From NIOZ-UU13 sp035528395 (lineage in GTDB: Bacteria; Planctomycetota; Phycisphaerae; Sedimentisphaerales; Anaerobacaceae), in contig DATKYR010000302.1 of assembly GCA_035528395.1 (NCBI GenBank), positions 29,390 to 93,389 on the forward strand: a DNA stretch of 64,000 nucleotides, written 5' to 3'. The translations under genes were made by a program, and so were the position numbers. A model generated the notes under the pieces. The model made no database searches. It saw only the letters and a program-made list of their open reading frames with translations, and was not told where the DNA came from. Below, piece by piece: positions 8,530 to 15,658 of the stretch (position 1 is the stretch's first letter; every line of letters starts with the position of its first letter).

Positions 8530-9483
8530 TCATTCTTTCAGGTTTAGCTCGTACCGCATTGCATCTCTTTCGGTTGCTCCCTCAGGAGCGGGTGCTTCCA
8601 AAACAGCATCGGAGCCGGTACAGCGGTAAACAAACGGTTTTTGCATAACAGGGTCACTGGGAACAGGGACCTCGGTGATAATGCTTAGCTCCTTTGGAAA
8701 TTTGCCGTCATGAACAGCAGCATAGAGACGCAGGGCTTCAACGCATTGCAAAGCAGCCACGTGACGGTCCAACCTATTCATCAGCAGATGCGTACTTTCT
8801 CTAATATCCCGGTCTTCGAATTCTGACCGCTCGGTCAGGTCGATAAATGGCCGTGGCAGGCCCCGCAAAGCCCGGTAAAGGTTAGGCGCATTGGGTCCCT
8901 GGACGAACTGTTCGAGTTGCCGACAAATGATGCTGCCCATGCCTACTCCGATCATGCCATGGATCAAGGTGGGGCCTTCGCCTATGTGCTTTGCCATAGC
9001 AAATCCGGTCTGAGCGGTACCGATAGCCTTATCAAACTGGCCCTGGGTAATTTGGAAACGCATCTGCAAGGCAAGAAAGAACACGAGCCTACGATACTTG
9101 CGCAGATTTTGGGATATTGTATCATCATCATCCATATAAGGCAAATCGCACTGCTTACATTTGGCGGCTTGTTCGAGGAATTGCAGTATGGGTTTGAACT
9201 GCTGAAGTGTCGATTGCACCTGCTGACGGGGCAATTTGGCCGGCGGAGTTTTAAGCCACTGACTTATTTGGTCTGTCTGAAAATCTTCAGGTAATAATTG
9301 AACAGCTTTTTCATATAGCGGTGCCGCATCCACGTCGCTTTGCTCATCAGCTTTCGGTAGGAGCTGGTATTTCTGCGCAGGTTCGGGCGCTTTCGCCGGG
9401 TGAAGCGTCAGCTCAACTGTGAAGCCATCCACGGGGACCGCAGCCAGCAGCAGAATGATAATACAGATGAAAACGCGCTTCAT
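8530..9483 (-). CDS. Secreted helical protein encoded within the secretion operon, function unknown
   Basis: 317 residues from ATG 9483, chosen because AGGAG (ending about 8 bases upstream) fits it and a clean signal peptide follows (MKRVFICIIILLLAAVPVDG). The mature part is largely helical: DVDAAPLYEKAVQLLPEDF, QFDKAIGTAQTGFAMAKHIGEG and ICRQLEQFVQG recall TPR-like packing. A CKQC pair is present near residue 116. The C-terminal stretch, ECVEALRLYAAVHDGKFPKEL ending in DPVMQKPFVYRCTG, resembles the globular end of planctomycete pilin-like proteins (a 'how far along, which fields' region), but no prepilin helix exists. I do not recognise a family. Its position between gspE and gspF suggests an envelope accessory or a substrate. 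Confidence 0.7.
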   Translation of the reverse strand: MKRVFICIIILLLAAVPVDGFTVELTLHPAKAPEPAQKYQLLPKADEQSDVDAAPLYEKAVQLLPEDFQTDQISQWLKTPPAKLPRQQVQSTLQQFKPILQFLEQAAKCKQCDLPYMDDDDTISQNLRKYRRLVFFLALQMRFQITQGQFDKAIGTAQTGFAMAKHIGEGPTLIHGMIGVGMGSIICRQLEQFVQGPNAPNLYRALRGLPRPFIDLTERSEFEDRDIRESTHLLMNRLDRHVAALQCVEALRLYAAVHDGKFPKELSIITEVPVPSDPVMQKPFVYRCTGSDAVLEAPAPEGATERDAMRYELNLKE

Positions 9484-9519
9484 AACATATCTCCTGTATT
9501 TTGAAAACAATCAAAAAGG

Positions 9520-10704
9520 TCAAGAATCATCTGAAGCTATTCCACAAACATTATTTAATTCTTCCTGTGTTGTGATTCCTTCGCTGATAAGACGTTCTCC
9601 GTCGGCCAGCATACTGGTATGACCTTTACACATCAGCAAAGCCTCAAGCTCTTCGAGGTCGGCTTTGGCCAAAATGGCCTTTCGCAATTGACTATCAAGC
9701 TGGACCATCTCTGCAATCAGCACTCGGCCTTTGTAGCCGGTATTAAAGCAGGCGTCACATCCTGCCGCTTCGAACAAACCTGCTTTCTCAATCTTTCGCT
9801 TACACTCTTTACAGAGTTTCCGGACAAGTCTCTGGTTCAGTACTGCTGAGACGCTTGATGTTACCTGATAAGGTTCAATACCCATCTCCAACAGCCGCAA
9901 GAATGCCCCCGCAGGCGTGCCGCTGTGCATTGTGCTCATTAGAAGATGTCCCGTTAGTCCTGCCTCGATAGCAATCTTTGCGGTTTCAGCATCCCGTATC
10001 TCTCCAATCATAAGAACCTGCGGGTCCTGCCGAAGCAGCGACCGCAAACCTGTCGGAAATGTCATTTGGCCGTGAGGTGTAATCTGAACTTGTGTAGCGC
10101 CCTCAATCATGATTTCTACTGGGTCTTCAAGGGTAACAACGCTCTTGCCGGGAAAGCTTTTTAGAATGTGCCGCAAGAGAGCAGCCAATGTGGTACTTTT
10201 TCCACTTCCCGCGGGGCCGGTCAGCAATAAGATTCCCTGGTTTTTGGCGGCGATATTTTTCAATGTTGTGTATATTTTTTTTGAGAAGCCCAGTTGTCCC
10301 AGGTCCGTAAGCTCAATATTGCTGTAAAATAATCGAACAACCGCTCGTTGACCGTGTATTGTCGGGAAAACAGCCAGCCGCTGGTCCATAATTCGTTCAT
10401 CTCTGCTCTTGCTGATTTCAATCCGGCCTTCCTGGGGTATGTCGTTGCGGTAGGTCAAAAGGCCTCCTAATACCTTCAGTCTTGCAATTACATTGTTAGA
10501 CAGGGACCTGGGTAGTTCTTCTACTGTGTTTAAGACGCCGTCGAGCCGGAATTTTACCATTAATCCGGCACCAGTAGGTTCGAAATGGACGTCACTCGCG
10601 CCGGATGTTACAGCTCTTTTGAGTAGTTCGTCCACCAGAGATACTACATCCTGTGCATCTTTTTTCTGGTTGGAAGAGCCATTTTCGTGATTACTTGTAA
10701 CCAT
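9520..10704 (-). CDS. gspE: Type II secretion / type IV pilus assembly ATPase GspE
   Basis: 394 residues. It is shorter than the usual 500 because the N-terminal MshEN/GspE-II domain that binds GspL or c-di-GMP is absent; the protein starts almost directly at the core (DELLKRAVTSGASDVHFEP). Motifs in order: Walker A GPAGSGKST (163-171), Asp box LEDPVE (192-197), Walker B LMIGEIRD (231-238), His box TGHLLMSTMH (251-260), and a tetracysteine zinc site (Cys 298, 301, 316, 319; CKEC and CDAC). All catalytic elements are intact. It powers pseudopilus assembly in the cytoplasm and is the first gene of the operon that continues through gspF and the pseudopilins. The start has only a weak ribosome-binding site. 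Confidence 0.93.
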   Translation of the reverse strand: MVTSNHENGSSNQKKDAQDVVSLVDELLKRAVTSGASDVHFEPTGAGLMVKFRLDGVLNTVEELPRSLSNNVIARLKVLGGLLTYRNDIPQEGRIEISKSRDERIMDQRLAVFPTIHGQRAVVRLFYSNIELTDLGQLGFSKKIYTTLKNIAAKNQGILLLTGPAGSGKSTTLAALLRHILKSFPGKSVVTLEDPVEIMIEGATQVQITPHGQMTFPTGLRSLLRQDPQVLMIGEIRDAETAKIAIEAGLTGHLLMSTMHSGTPAGAFLRLLEMGIEPYQVTSSVSAVLNQRLVRKLCKECKRKIEKAGLFEAAGCDACFNTGYKGRVLIAEMVQLDSQLRKAILAKADLEELEALLMCKGHTSMLADGERLISEGITTQEELNNVCGIASDDS

Positions 10705-10889
10705 ATTCTTGTAGTCGATTAACAGATTTCAAATTATTCCGATATTTCATCTGCAAAGCTAAGACGAAATGGAGCCTCAAAACGTTACCCGAAAAAGCGT
10801 TTTTTTTTACATTTTTTGTATAATTTATGTTAACATATCCTCAGGTGCTGCGTCTTAACAAATAGAAGAATATAAGACGTTCGAAATGG
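10705..10889. promoter_or_regulatory. Divergent promoter region between gspE operon and sigma-factor gene
   Basis: The only start region for both the minus-strand secretion operon and the plus-strand sigma gene. It contains an A/T run, a TATAAT hexamer at 10819-10824 (plus strand) without a good -35 at 17 bases, and an inverted repeat CGTCTTA (10851-10857) / TAAGACG (10873-10879) that ends 10-17 bases before the sigma-factor start. That repeat could be an operator or a hairpin over the leader. Functional assignment is inference. Confidence 0.35.
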
Positions 10890-10895
10890 GTGTTT

Positions 10896-11459
10896 ATGTT
10901 TGGTAAGACCGTAAGTTACGGATTGTTGTGGGATTTTGCTGTCTCCGAAGCCGTCAGCGAAGACCAGCGGTGGATATTGTCCACAATGCACAAGCACGGC
11001 CAGGAGCTAATTACAATGCTCTGGCGAATATTGGGTAACGAGCAGGATGTTTGTGATGCCTACCAGGATACGTTTCTGCAGCTGGCACATTATGAAGGAG
11101 GACAGAAACCCGAACATGTAAAAGCCTATATTTTCCGTACCGCGAACAATGTAGCCATTTCAATGTTAAGGCGCAAAATAGCTGAGAGGAAGAGAATGTC
11201 AACGGCTATTGTTACCGGAAAACATGTAACCTCGCCTGCGAAAGAGCTTGATTCCAAATACCTGCAGGAATCTTTAAGATGCTATATAGCTCAACTGCCT
11301 GAACATCTAAGAAACGTCATAACTCTACGTGACCTGGCAGAATTGTCTTATGCGCAAATTGGCAGGATATTGGGAATATCAGCAGTGACGGCGAGGGTTT
11401 ATAGATGCAAAGCACTACAGATATTAACTATGTGGATGGGTAAAGAAGAAGAAAAATGA
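10896..11459 (+). CDS. ECF-type RNA polymerase sigma factor
   Basis: 187 residues from ATG 10896 (a GTG two codons earlier is also possible; no strong ribosome-binding site decides). Region 2 is visible as LWRILGNEQDVCDAYQDTFLQLAHYEG followed by AYIFRTANNVAISMLRR, the -10 recognition helix. Region 4 is LPEHLRNVITLRDLAELSYAQIGRILG then ISAVTARVYRCKALQIL, a helix-turn-helix for -35 recognition. Length is typical for ECF sigma factors. Its stop overlaps the next gene by ATGA, and that gene encodes a membrane protein with a zinc-finger-like motif, the usual sigma / anti-sigma arrangement. The divergent secretion operon is a possible target, but no matched promoter motif was established. Confidence 0.88.
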   Translation: MFGKTVSYGLLWDFAVSEAVSEDQRWILSTMHKHGQELITMLWRILGNEQDVCDAYQDTFLQLAHYEGGQKPEHVKAYIFRTANNVAISMLRRKIAERKRMSTAIVTGKHVTSPAKELDSKYLQESLRCYIAQLPEHLRNVITLRDLAELSYAQIGRILGISAVTARVYRCKALQILTMWMGKEEEK

Positions 11460-12007
11460 CTGGTATAAATAAAAATAATAAATGTAGACGTATCAGGGGC
11501 TGGTTGAGTGAAGCAATAAGCAGGCATTTTGGTCCCGGCGCAAACTGGTTGCAAAACCACATTACGAATTGTCCGCGATGTCAGCGACGACTCGTATCAT
11601 ACGGTAAAGTCAATCTTGCTATATCGGCCATAAAATCGCAACCTCACAAGCTCGATTTATTGATGTGTGCAAATGCACAGGCCATTGGCGTACTGAAACA
11701 CAGTCTTCGCCAGGCGCAGAAAGCCAGGAAGCTGAGAACAATACGGCCTGAGCCAAAGCTGCGGGAGAGATTCGGCAAGTATACAAGCTCAGCGGCAAAT
11801 GTGGCGGCTTGTATTGCAATCCTGCTTCTTACGAAAATTGGTGTCTTTTCCTCTATGGATACGTTCCAGACCCAAGGCCAAAAAGTCATCAAACAGTATT
11901 ATGCCAGCCGTGTAGGCGATGACCTGGCCGATGAGATTTTCCCGAAAGATACTAACTTGTCTGTCCACCAGAAGAACTCGGTGTCCCTCCGGAAAAATCT
12001 ATCTTGA
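11456..12007 (+). CDS. Putative membrane anti-sigma factor with zinc-finger-like motif
   Basis: 183 residues; ATG overlaps the sigma-factor TGA (ATGA). The N-terminal part carries LQNHITNCPRCQRRL, an H-x3-C-x2-C pattern like the zinc-binding anti-sigma (ZAS) fold that clamps ECF sigma factors. A single hydrophobic helix (SSAANVAACIAILLLTKIG) sits around residues 113-132, so the sigma-binding half would be cytoplasmic. The C-terminal 50 residues would be periplasmic and look short and unstructured. Role inferred from motif, topology and gene order: it sequesters the upstream sigma factor until an envelope signal arrives. The spacing of the Cys pair is right, but the rest of the fold is weakly conserved. 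Confidence 0.7.
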   Translation: MTGINKNNKCRRIRGWLSEAISRHFGPGANWLQNHITNCPRCQRRLVSYGKVNLAISAIKSQPHKLDLLMCANAQAIGVLKHSLRQAQKARKLRTIRPEPKLRERFGKYTSSAANVAACIAILLLTKIGVFSSMDTFQTQGQKVIKQYYASRVGDDLADEIFPKDTNLSVHQKNSVSLRKNLS

Positions 12008-12357
12008 TGACGAGGTAAGACCAAAACCGGCGAAGTTTCTGATTTGCGCACCATGCTAACCCCACCGGATGAATCAGCAGGACCTTTTTTGCGCAACAGT
12101 CTGAGTCCTGATGCGTCGAAAGTTAACGAAATCAAATAAGGTATAAACTATCGTAGCACATAATTTGTTGTAGAAAAAAGGCTTGCAGTCATAACCGTTG
12201 TTGCTTAACACTAAAGAGAAGGGGCGGGTTCGAATCCCGCTTTCTCTGTTTTTGTCTCGCAATTGAATTACAACCGCTGCCTGACTGTTCGTTTAGATAT
12301 GGTACTTCCACCGGCCGGGGACAAAAGACCGGTTGTTGAAGCTGTTAGGAGAGCCTA
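12008..12357. other. Intergenic region containing a tRNA-like 3' structure
   Basis: 350 bases between the anti-sigma gene and the convergent zinc-ribbon gene. No gene is seen except the tRNA-like minihelix described separately at 12215-12247. That hairpin followed by TTTCTCTGTTTTTG could also act as a plus-strand transcription terminator. Confidence 0.4.
12215..12247 (+). other. tRNA T-arm plus acceptor-like minihelix
   Basis: AGAGAA (12215-12220) can pair with TTCTCT (12242-12247), and GCGGG (12224-12228) pairs with CCCGC (12236-12240) around the loop TTCGAAT, the invariant tRNA T-loop. D-arm and anticodon arm are not present between the two halves or upstream. It looks like the acceptor/T-arm end of a tRNA-Ser-type gene, similar in T-arm to the intact tRNA-Ser at 36015. 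It is either a remnant of integration into a tRNA 3' end or a tRNA-mimicking terminator. Confidence 0.4.
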
Positions 12358-12720
12358 TCAATCCCGCACAGCTAAACGCAGCTTGCGACACCTGTTCGTA
12401 GCTTTATTTGAACATTCCTTGCACCACACCGCCAATCCGTCTCTGTGTCTGAGATGCTTGTAATACTGGCTCTCGGCCTTCCACTTTTTACATCTGCCGC
12501 ATCGCTTCTGTCTCACACCTCCAACGACCTTATGAAGGTCCTCATAGTTATTATATTTTTTCACAGCACCTCTGTTTTTCTTGTAACGTTCCCGGGCATA
12601 TTCTGACTCACACTCCTTGCACCAAATCCTCAGTCCGTCTGTGCGGGTGCGATTCTTACCAAACTCACTCTCGTCTTTCTGCTTTTTGCATTTGCTGCAT
12701 TGCCTCATTTTTCCATCCAT
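12358..12720 (-). CDS. Small protein with two zinc-ribbon repeats
   Basis: 120 residues made almost entirely of two copies of one module. Repeat 1 has CSKC near residue 8 and CKEC 25-30 residues later (TDGLRIWCKECE); repeat 2 has CGRC and GLAVWCKEC with the same spacing. Each module should bind one zinc through four Cys. This module is known at the N-terminus of phage and mobile HNH-type endonucleases, but no HNH or other catalytic domain follows, and the tail is basic (NRCRKLRLAVRD). A nucleic-acid-binding role is inferred. ATG at 12720 or the Met five codons in are both possible. The tRNA-like remnant 110 bases away makes a mobile-element origin plausible. Confidence 0.6.
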   Translation of the reverse strand: MDGKMRQCSKCKKQKDESEFGKNRTRTDGLRIWCKECESEYARERYKKNRGAVKKYNNYEDLHKVVGGVRQKRCGRCKKWKAESQYYKHLRHRDGLAVWCKECSNKATNRCRKLRLAVRD

Positions 12721-12936
12721 CTATTTAACTATCCCTAACAAAACTCGCCGATACATTCAATTTCGGCCATTTCCATGGCCCGCATTCTACCACATATTCA
12801 ATTAAAAAACAAAGGTTCGCTGCAAATTTCCTTAATTGTTATTTTTATTTACAAAAACTATATAATCCAGCCTGGCAAGCGAGGATAGTCCCAAAAACAC
12901 CCCCTTAGTAGATTCAAATCACAATTTTTTTGTACT

Positions 12937-13908
12937 TTACTCTAAATCCGCCAAAAACTGACTCTCTACTCCATGACTTTCAAGCTGCTCCTCTACAAAA
13001 ACAAGTGTTGCTGCCAATTCTTCGGAGTAATCGTTTTTAACCACATCAATCGCCGCAAGCAAGCCGGTCTTCATTAATTCAGACGGCACTTCAACGATAA
13101 TTCCATACCGCTCTTCTAACATTAGTTCAGCCAATTGTGCGCCTTGTTCAGCCATCAAATCTACCGCATTTTCTTGCGTTAATATTTCGCCGTAAAGTTC
13201 CATATACTCTTTGAATGTTTCTTCAGTTTCCACAATCATTAGGATTGCCTCTTCAACTATTGTTCCGGCCTCACCGGCGAACTCCTTTGCGTATGCTCTG
13301 CTTAACAGCATTGGGACGAACGGACTTCTCAATTTGGCCGCCACTTGCATCCGCATTCCGATTTGCGTATCTTCATCTTGGCTTACTAACAAATCAATCG
13401 CACTTTCTATTGCACTATCAGAAATTACCAAAGCTAATTCATCCAGTAATTCCGGCGTGTAAGCAATGCCGTTTGCGTTCAAAAACAACATAATTCCCAG
13501 CCTTAATTGAGGTGCCAATATTTTCATTTTTGTAACCACATAACCTTCTTCAGGATTGACAGTAACAGAGCTGATATGTGCCGTGAGGTCTGCTCCCCAA
13601 TCCTCATTATGGCTTGCAAATCCGTATGCAAAAGCCATACTCTCATCAGACTTTGCCTCATTGACCACCTTCATAAACTGATAATGTGTCTCGGTCCATA
13701 AATAATCCTGATGTTCGTAGCCAAACATCAGATTAAACATATCCGGCACAACTGCGCCATACATCTCCTGCAAATTCATAACGCCCGGCTCGTGCCCTAA
13801 TTCTTTAGCAAGAAACGCGTGAGTAGCCGCCCCCCACCCAAACGCTAAATTCGGGACGACACATAAAGTTACACTGATAATCATACTTGAAAGTAACCGC
13901 TTGTTCAT
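12937..13908 (-). CDS. Putative secreted zinc-dependent phospholipase C-like protein
   Basis: 323 residues; ATG 13908 has a strong GGAGG upstream and opens a signal peptide (MNKRLLSSMIISVTLCVVPN ... AFG). The mature protein starts at WGAATHAFLAKELG, matching the N-terminal Trp and early His ligand of zinc phospholipases C. Further candidate ligands are VVPDMF, ETHYQF and ASHNEDWGADLTAHIS (His, Asp, His), an all-helical pattern as in this family. The H-x-D-x-H spacing differs slightly from the clostridial enzyme, so catalysis is not assured. The second half (TIVEEAILMIVETEETF ...) is helical without a motif. Extracytoplasmic lipid hydrolysis is a family-based inference. It is a single gene with AT-rich flanks. 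Confidence 0.6.
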   Translation of the reverse strand: MNKRLLSSMIISVTLCVVPNLAFGWGAATHAFLAKELGHEPGVMNLQEMYGAVVPDMFNLMFGYEHQDYLWTETHYQFMKVVNEAKSDESMAFAYGFASHNEDWGADLTAHISSVTVNPEEGYVVTKMKILAPQLRLGIMLFLNANGIAYTPELLDELALVISDSAIESAIDLLVSQDEDTQIGMRMQVAAKLRSPFVPMLLSRAYAKEFAGEAGTIVEEAILMIVETEETFKEYMELYGEILTQENAVDLMAEQGAQLAELMLEERYGIIVEVPSELMKTGLLAAIDVVKNDYSEELAATLVFVEEQLESHGVESQFLADLE

Positions 13909-14077
13909 TTTCCTGCCTCCTATATTAGATTGGTGAACATTTTTCCACTTTGGATGGTATTGTTTGCTGTTATTATAACCTCTCGCATTTGTAAATGCAA
14001 CTATTATTGCGCAAGGCTTGAATGTGTGACTCGTCATCCCCGCGAAATCTGTCCTGAGCAAAGCCTGCCCTGCCTGT

Positions 14078-14115
14078 CCCGTACCAAATAGTCTCCTGTC
14101 GTTATTTGGTGCGGG
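14078..14115. repeat. Palindromic dispersed repeat (copy 1)
   Basis: Arms CCCGTACCAAATA (14078-14090) and TATTTGGTGCGGG (14103-14115) pair with one mismatch around a 12-base loop. The same arms occur at 24089-24126, and a single arm at 27893-27904, all in intergenic DNA preceded by TGTC. It behaves as a short interspersed hairpin family. The rest of 13909-14304 holds no gene. Confidence 0.65.
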
Positions 14116-14304
14116 AAGCTTTGTCGAATGGGTCGAAGGAGCAGGAATCCACTTCTTAACAACAGAGATATTAAAGCCCAATAATTTTTCACCTGCATAT
14201 TCGAATCGCACCCAGTAAGCCATCCCAAAAAATAAATTTCTTGACTAATGTGGAAATTATTTGTAATGCTGTCCTTATATATAATACGCAAAAAGGATTT
14301 TGTG

Positions 14305-15405
14305 GTGTTGAGAATGGAAACAGCCGCCGACCAAAGAGCAGAGCAAAGATTGAGTTATCGTTGGCCCGTTCGGTTCGCCGGGGACGTCAAGGAAAAACCT
14401 TCCCCGGGCCAGATTTTTGATGTCTCCAGCAAAGGTTTGGCCATTCTTTGCCACGCCGACAAAAACTGTCCCCATCCGGACCAAATGGTAACAGTTGACT
14501 TTGGTGTCCCTCACTTTGACTCAGCCGATTCCTTCGACACGGTAATGTTCAATCGCATAGGCCGTGTCTGTCGGATCGATAACCTAAGCAACAAGGTAAA
14601 TCGTGTTGCACTCCAGTTCGCCGAACCATTGTTTTTCAAACCCGGCGAACAGGACATCAGTGAATCCGATGCCCAGCAAAGGCTCCAAACCAAAGCCCGC
14701 TCGATTACCAAAGCTGAAGAAAAAGCCAGGATTTACGGCGAAGCTTTGGCCAGAGCCGAACAAAGAACAAGGTCCTATACCCGGGCGAAAGTCGAAGCAG
14801 AAGAGAAACTAAAGGCCGAGATTGAAGCAAGATGCAAAACCGAAGCCAATTCAATAGCCCAGGCTGAACAAAGCGCCCAAGCCGAAGCCAGAGCTAAATC
14901 CGAAGCCGAATTGAGAGCAAAGGCAGAAAAGAAAGCCGAAGTCCAGGCCCAGAAAATAGCAAACCTCAAAGCCCAAATGCGGCAGAAGATTAAATCTTAT
15001 GCCGAGCAGATAGCAGAAATCAAAGCTGAGCTTGAACAAAAGGCAAAAGCAGAAGCCAAAGCGAAAGCCCAGGCTATGCTAAGAGCAAAAGCCGAAAAGA
15101 AGGCCAGTGCCGAAGCCCAAAAAAGAGCAGAGCTCGAAGCCCAAATGCAGCAGAAGATTAAATCTTATACGGAACAGATTGAACAAATCAAAGCCGAAGC
15201 CGCCGAGGCAATAGCCAAAGCAAAGGCCCAAGCGGCAGATAAGGTAGCCAAAGCCAAGGCCAAATTCAAACAAAAGACCAAAGCATACGCTCAGGCAAAA
15301 ATCAAAGCCGAAAAAAAAGCAATCGCCAAAAACAAACAACCCGCAAAAGAGACCTTGCTGAAAAAGGTGGACAAATTTATCACAGACAGGGACAGAATTT
15401 ATTAA
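14305..15405 (+). CDS. PilZ-domain protein with a long Ala/Lys/Glu coiled coil
   Basis: About 366 residues. GTG 14305 is preferred because AAAAGGA ends 8 bases upstream; ATG 14314 is the nearest ATG, and an ATG at 14248 has no ribosome-binding site. The first 120 residues form a PilZ domain with both c-di-GMP signatures intact: RLSYR (RxxxR) and DVSSKG (DxSxxG) about 20 residues later. From about residue 125 the protein is a continuous low-complexity helix rich in Ala, Lys and Glu (AEARAKSEAELRAKAEKKAE). The segment with QKIKSY(A/T)EQI(A/E)(E/Q)IKAE appears twice in a duplicated block, and the C-terminal end is very basic. A c-di-GMP-responsive rod or scaffold, perhaps acting on the pilus-like machinery or nucleoid, is inferred. 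No signal peptide or membrane helix. Confidence 0.82.
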   Translation: MLRMETAADQRAEQRLSYRWPVRFAGDVKEKPSPGQIFDVSSKGLAILCHADKNCPHPDQMVTVDFGVPHFDSADSFDTVMFNRIGRVCRIDNLSNKVNRVALQFAEPLFFKPGEQDISESDAQQRLQTKARSITKAEEKARIYGEALARAEQRTRSYTRAKVEAEEKLKAEIEARCKTEANSIAQAEQSAQAEARAKSEAELRAKAEKKAEVQAQKIANLKAQMRQKIKSYAEQIAEIKAELEQKAKAEAKAKAQAMLRAKAEKKASAEAQKRAELEAQMQQKIKSYTEQIEQIKAEAAEAIAKAKAQAADKVAKAKAKFKQKTKAYAQAKIKAEKKAIAKNKQPAKETLLKKVDKFITDRDRIY

Positions 15406-15658
15406 TAAATCACCGTTAGAAGACAGCCCCCTTTGGTTGAGACAGTAAGACTGGCCAGAGAACCTGAAATCACTTGAAAATTCCCGATGGATTTTGTAAT
15501 CTAATTAAAGCAGAAGTCAGGGTAGGCTATTAAATCACGTATTTGGGAAATTCCGGACAGGTTCTCTTACGGTGAAAACTTCCGCTCAGCATAGTTATGA
15601 CGGCGCAAAGCATTCACGCATCAGGCCCGATGGTTGCACCGTCGGCGAAGAGAAATCC

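Noticed and set aside
12150..12250. A complete tRNA gene at the tRNA-like minihelix
   Set aside because: Upstream bases give no D-arm and no foldable anticodon stem; only T-arm and acceptor-like pairing exist. tmRNA features are also absent.
14775..15339. Antisense open frames rich in Phe/Gly/Leu
   Set aside because: They are complements of the repetitive Ala/Lys/Glu codons in the PilZ coiled-coil gene.
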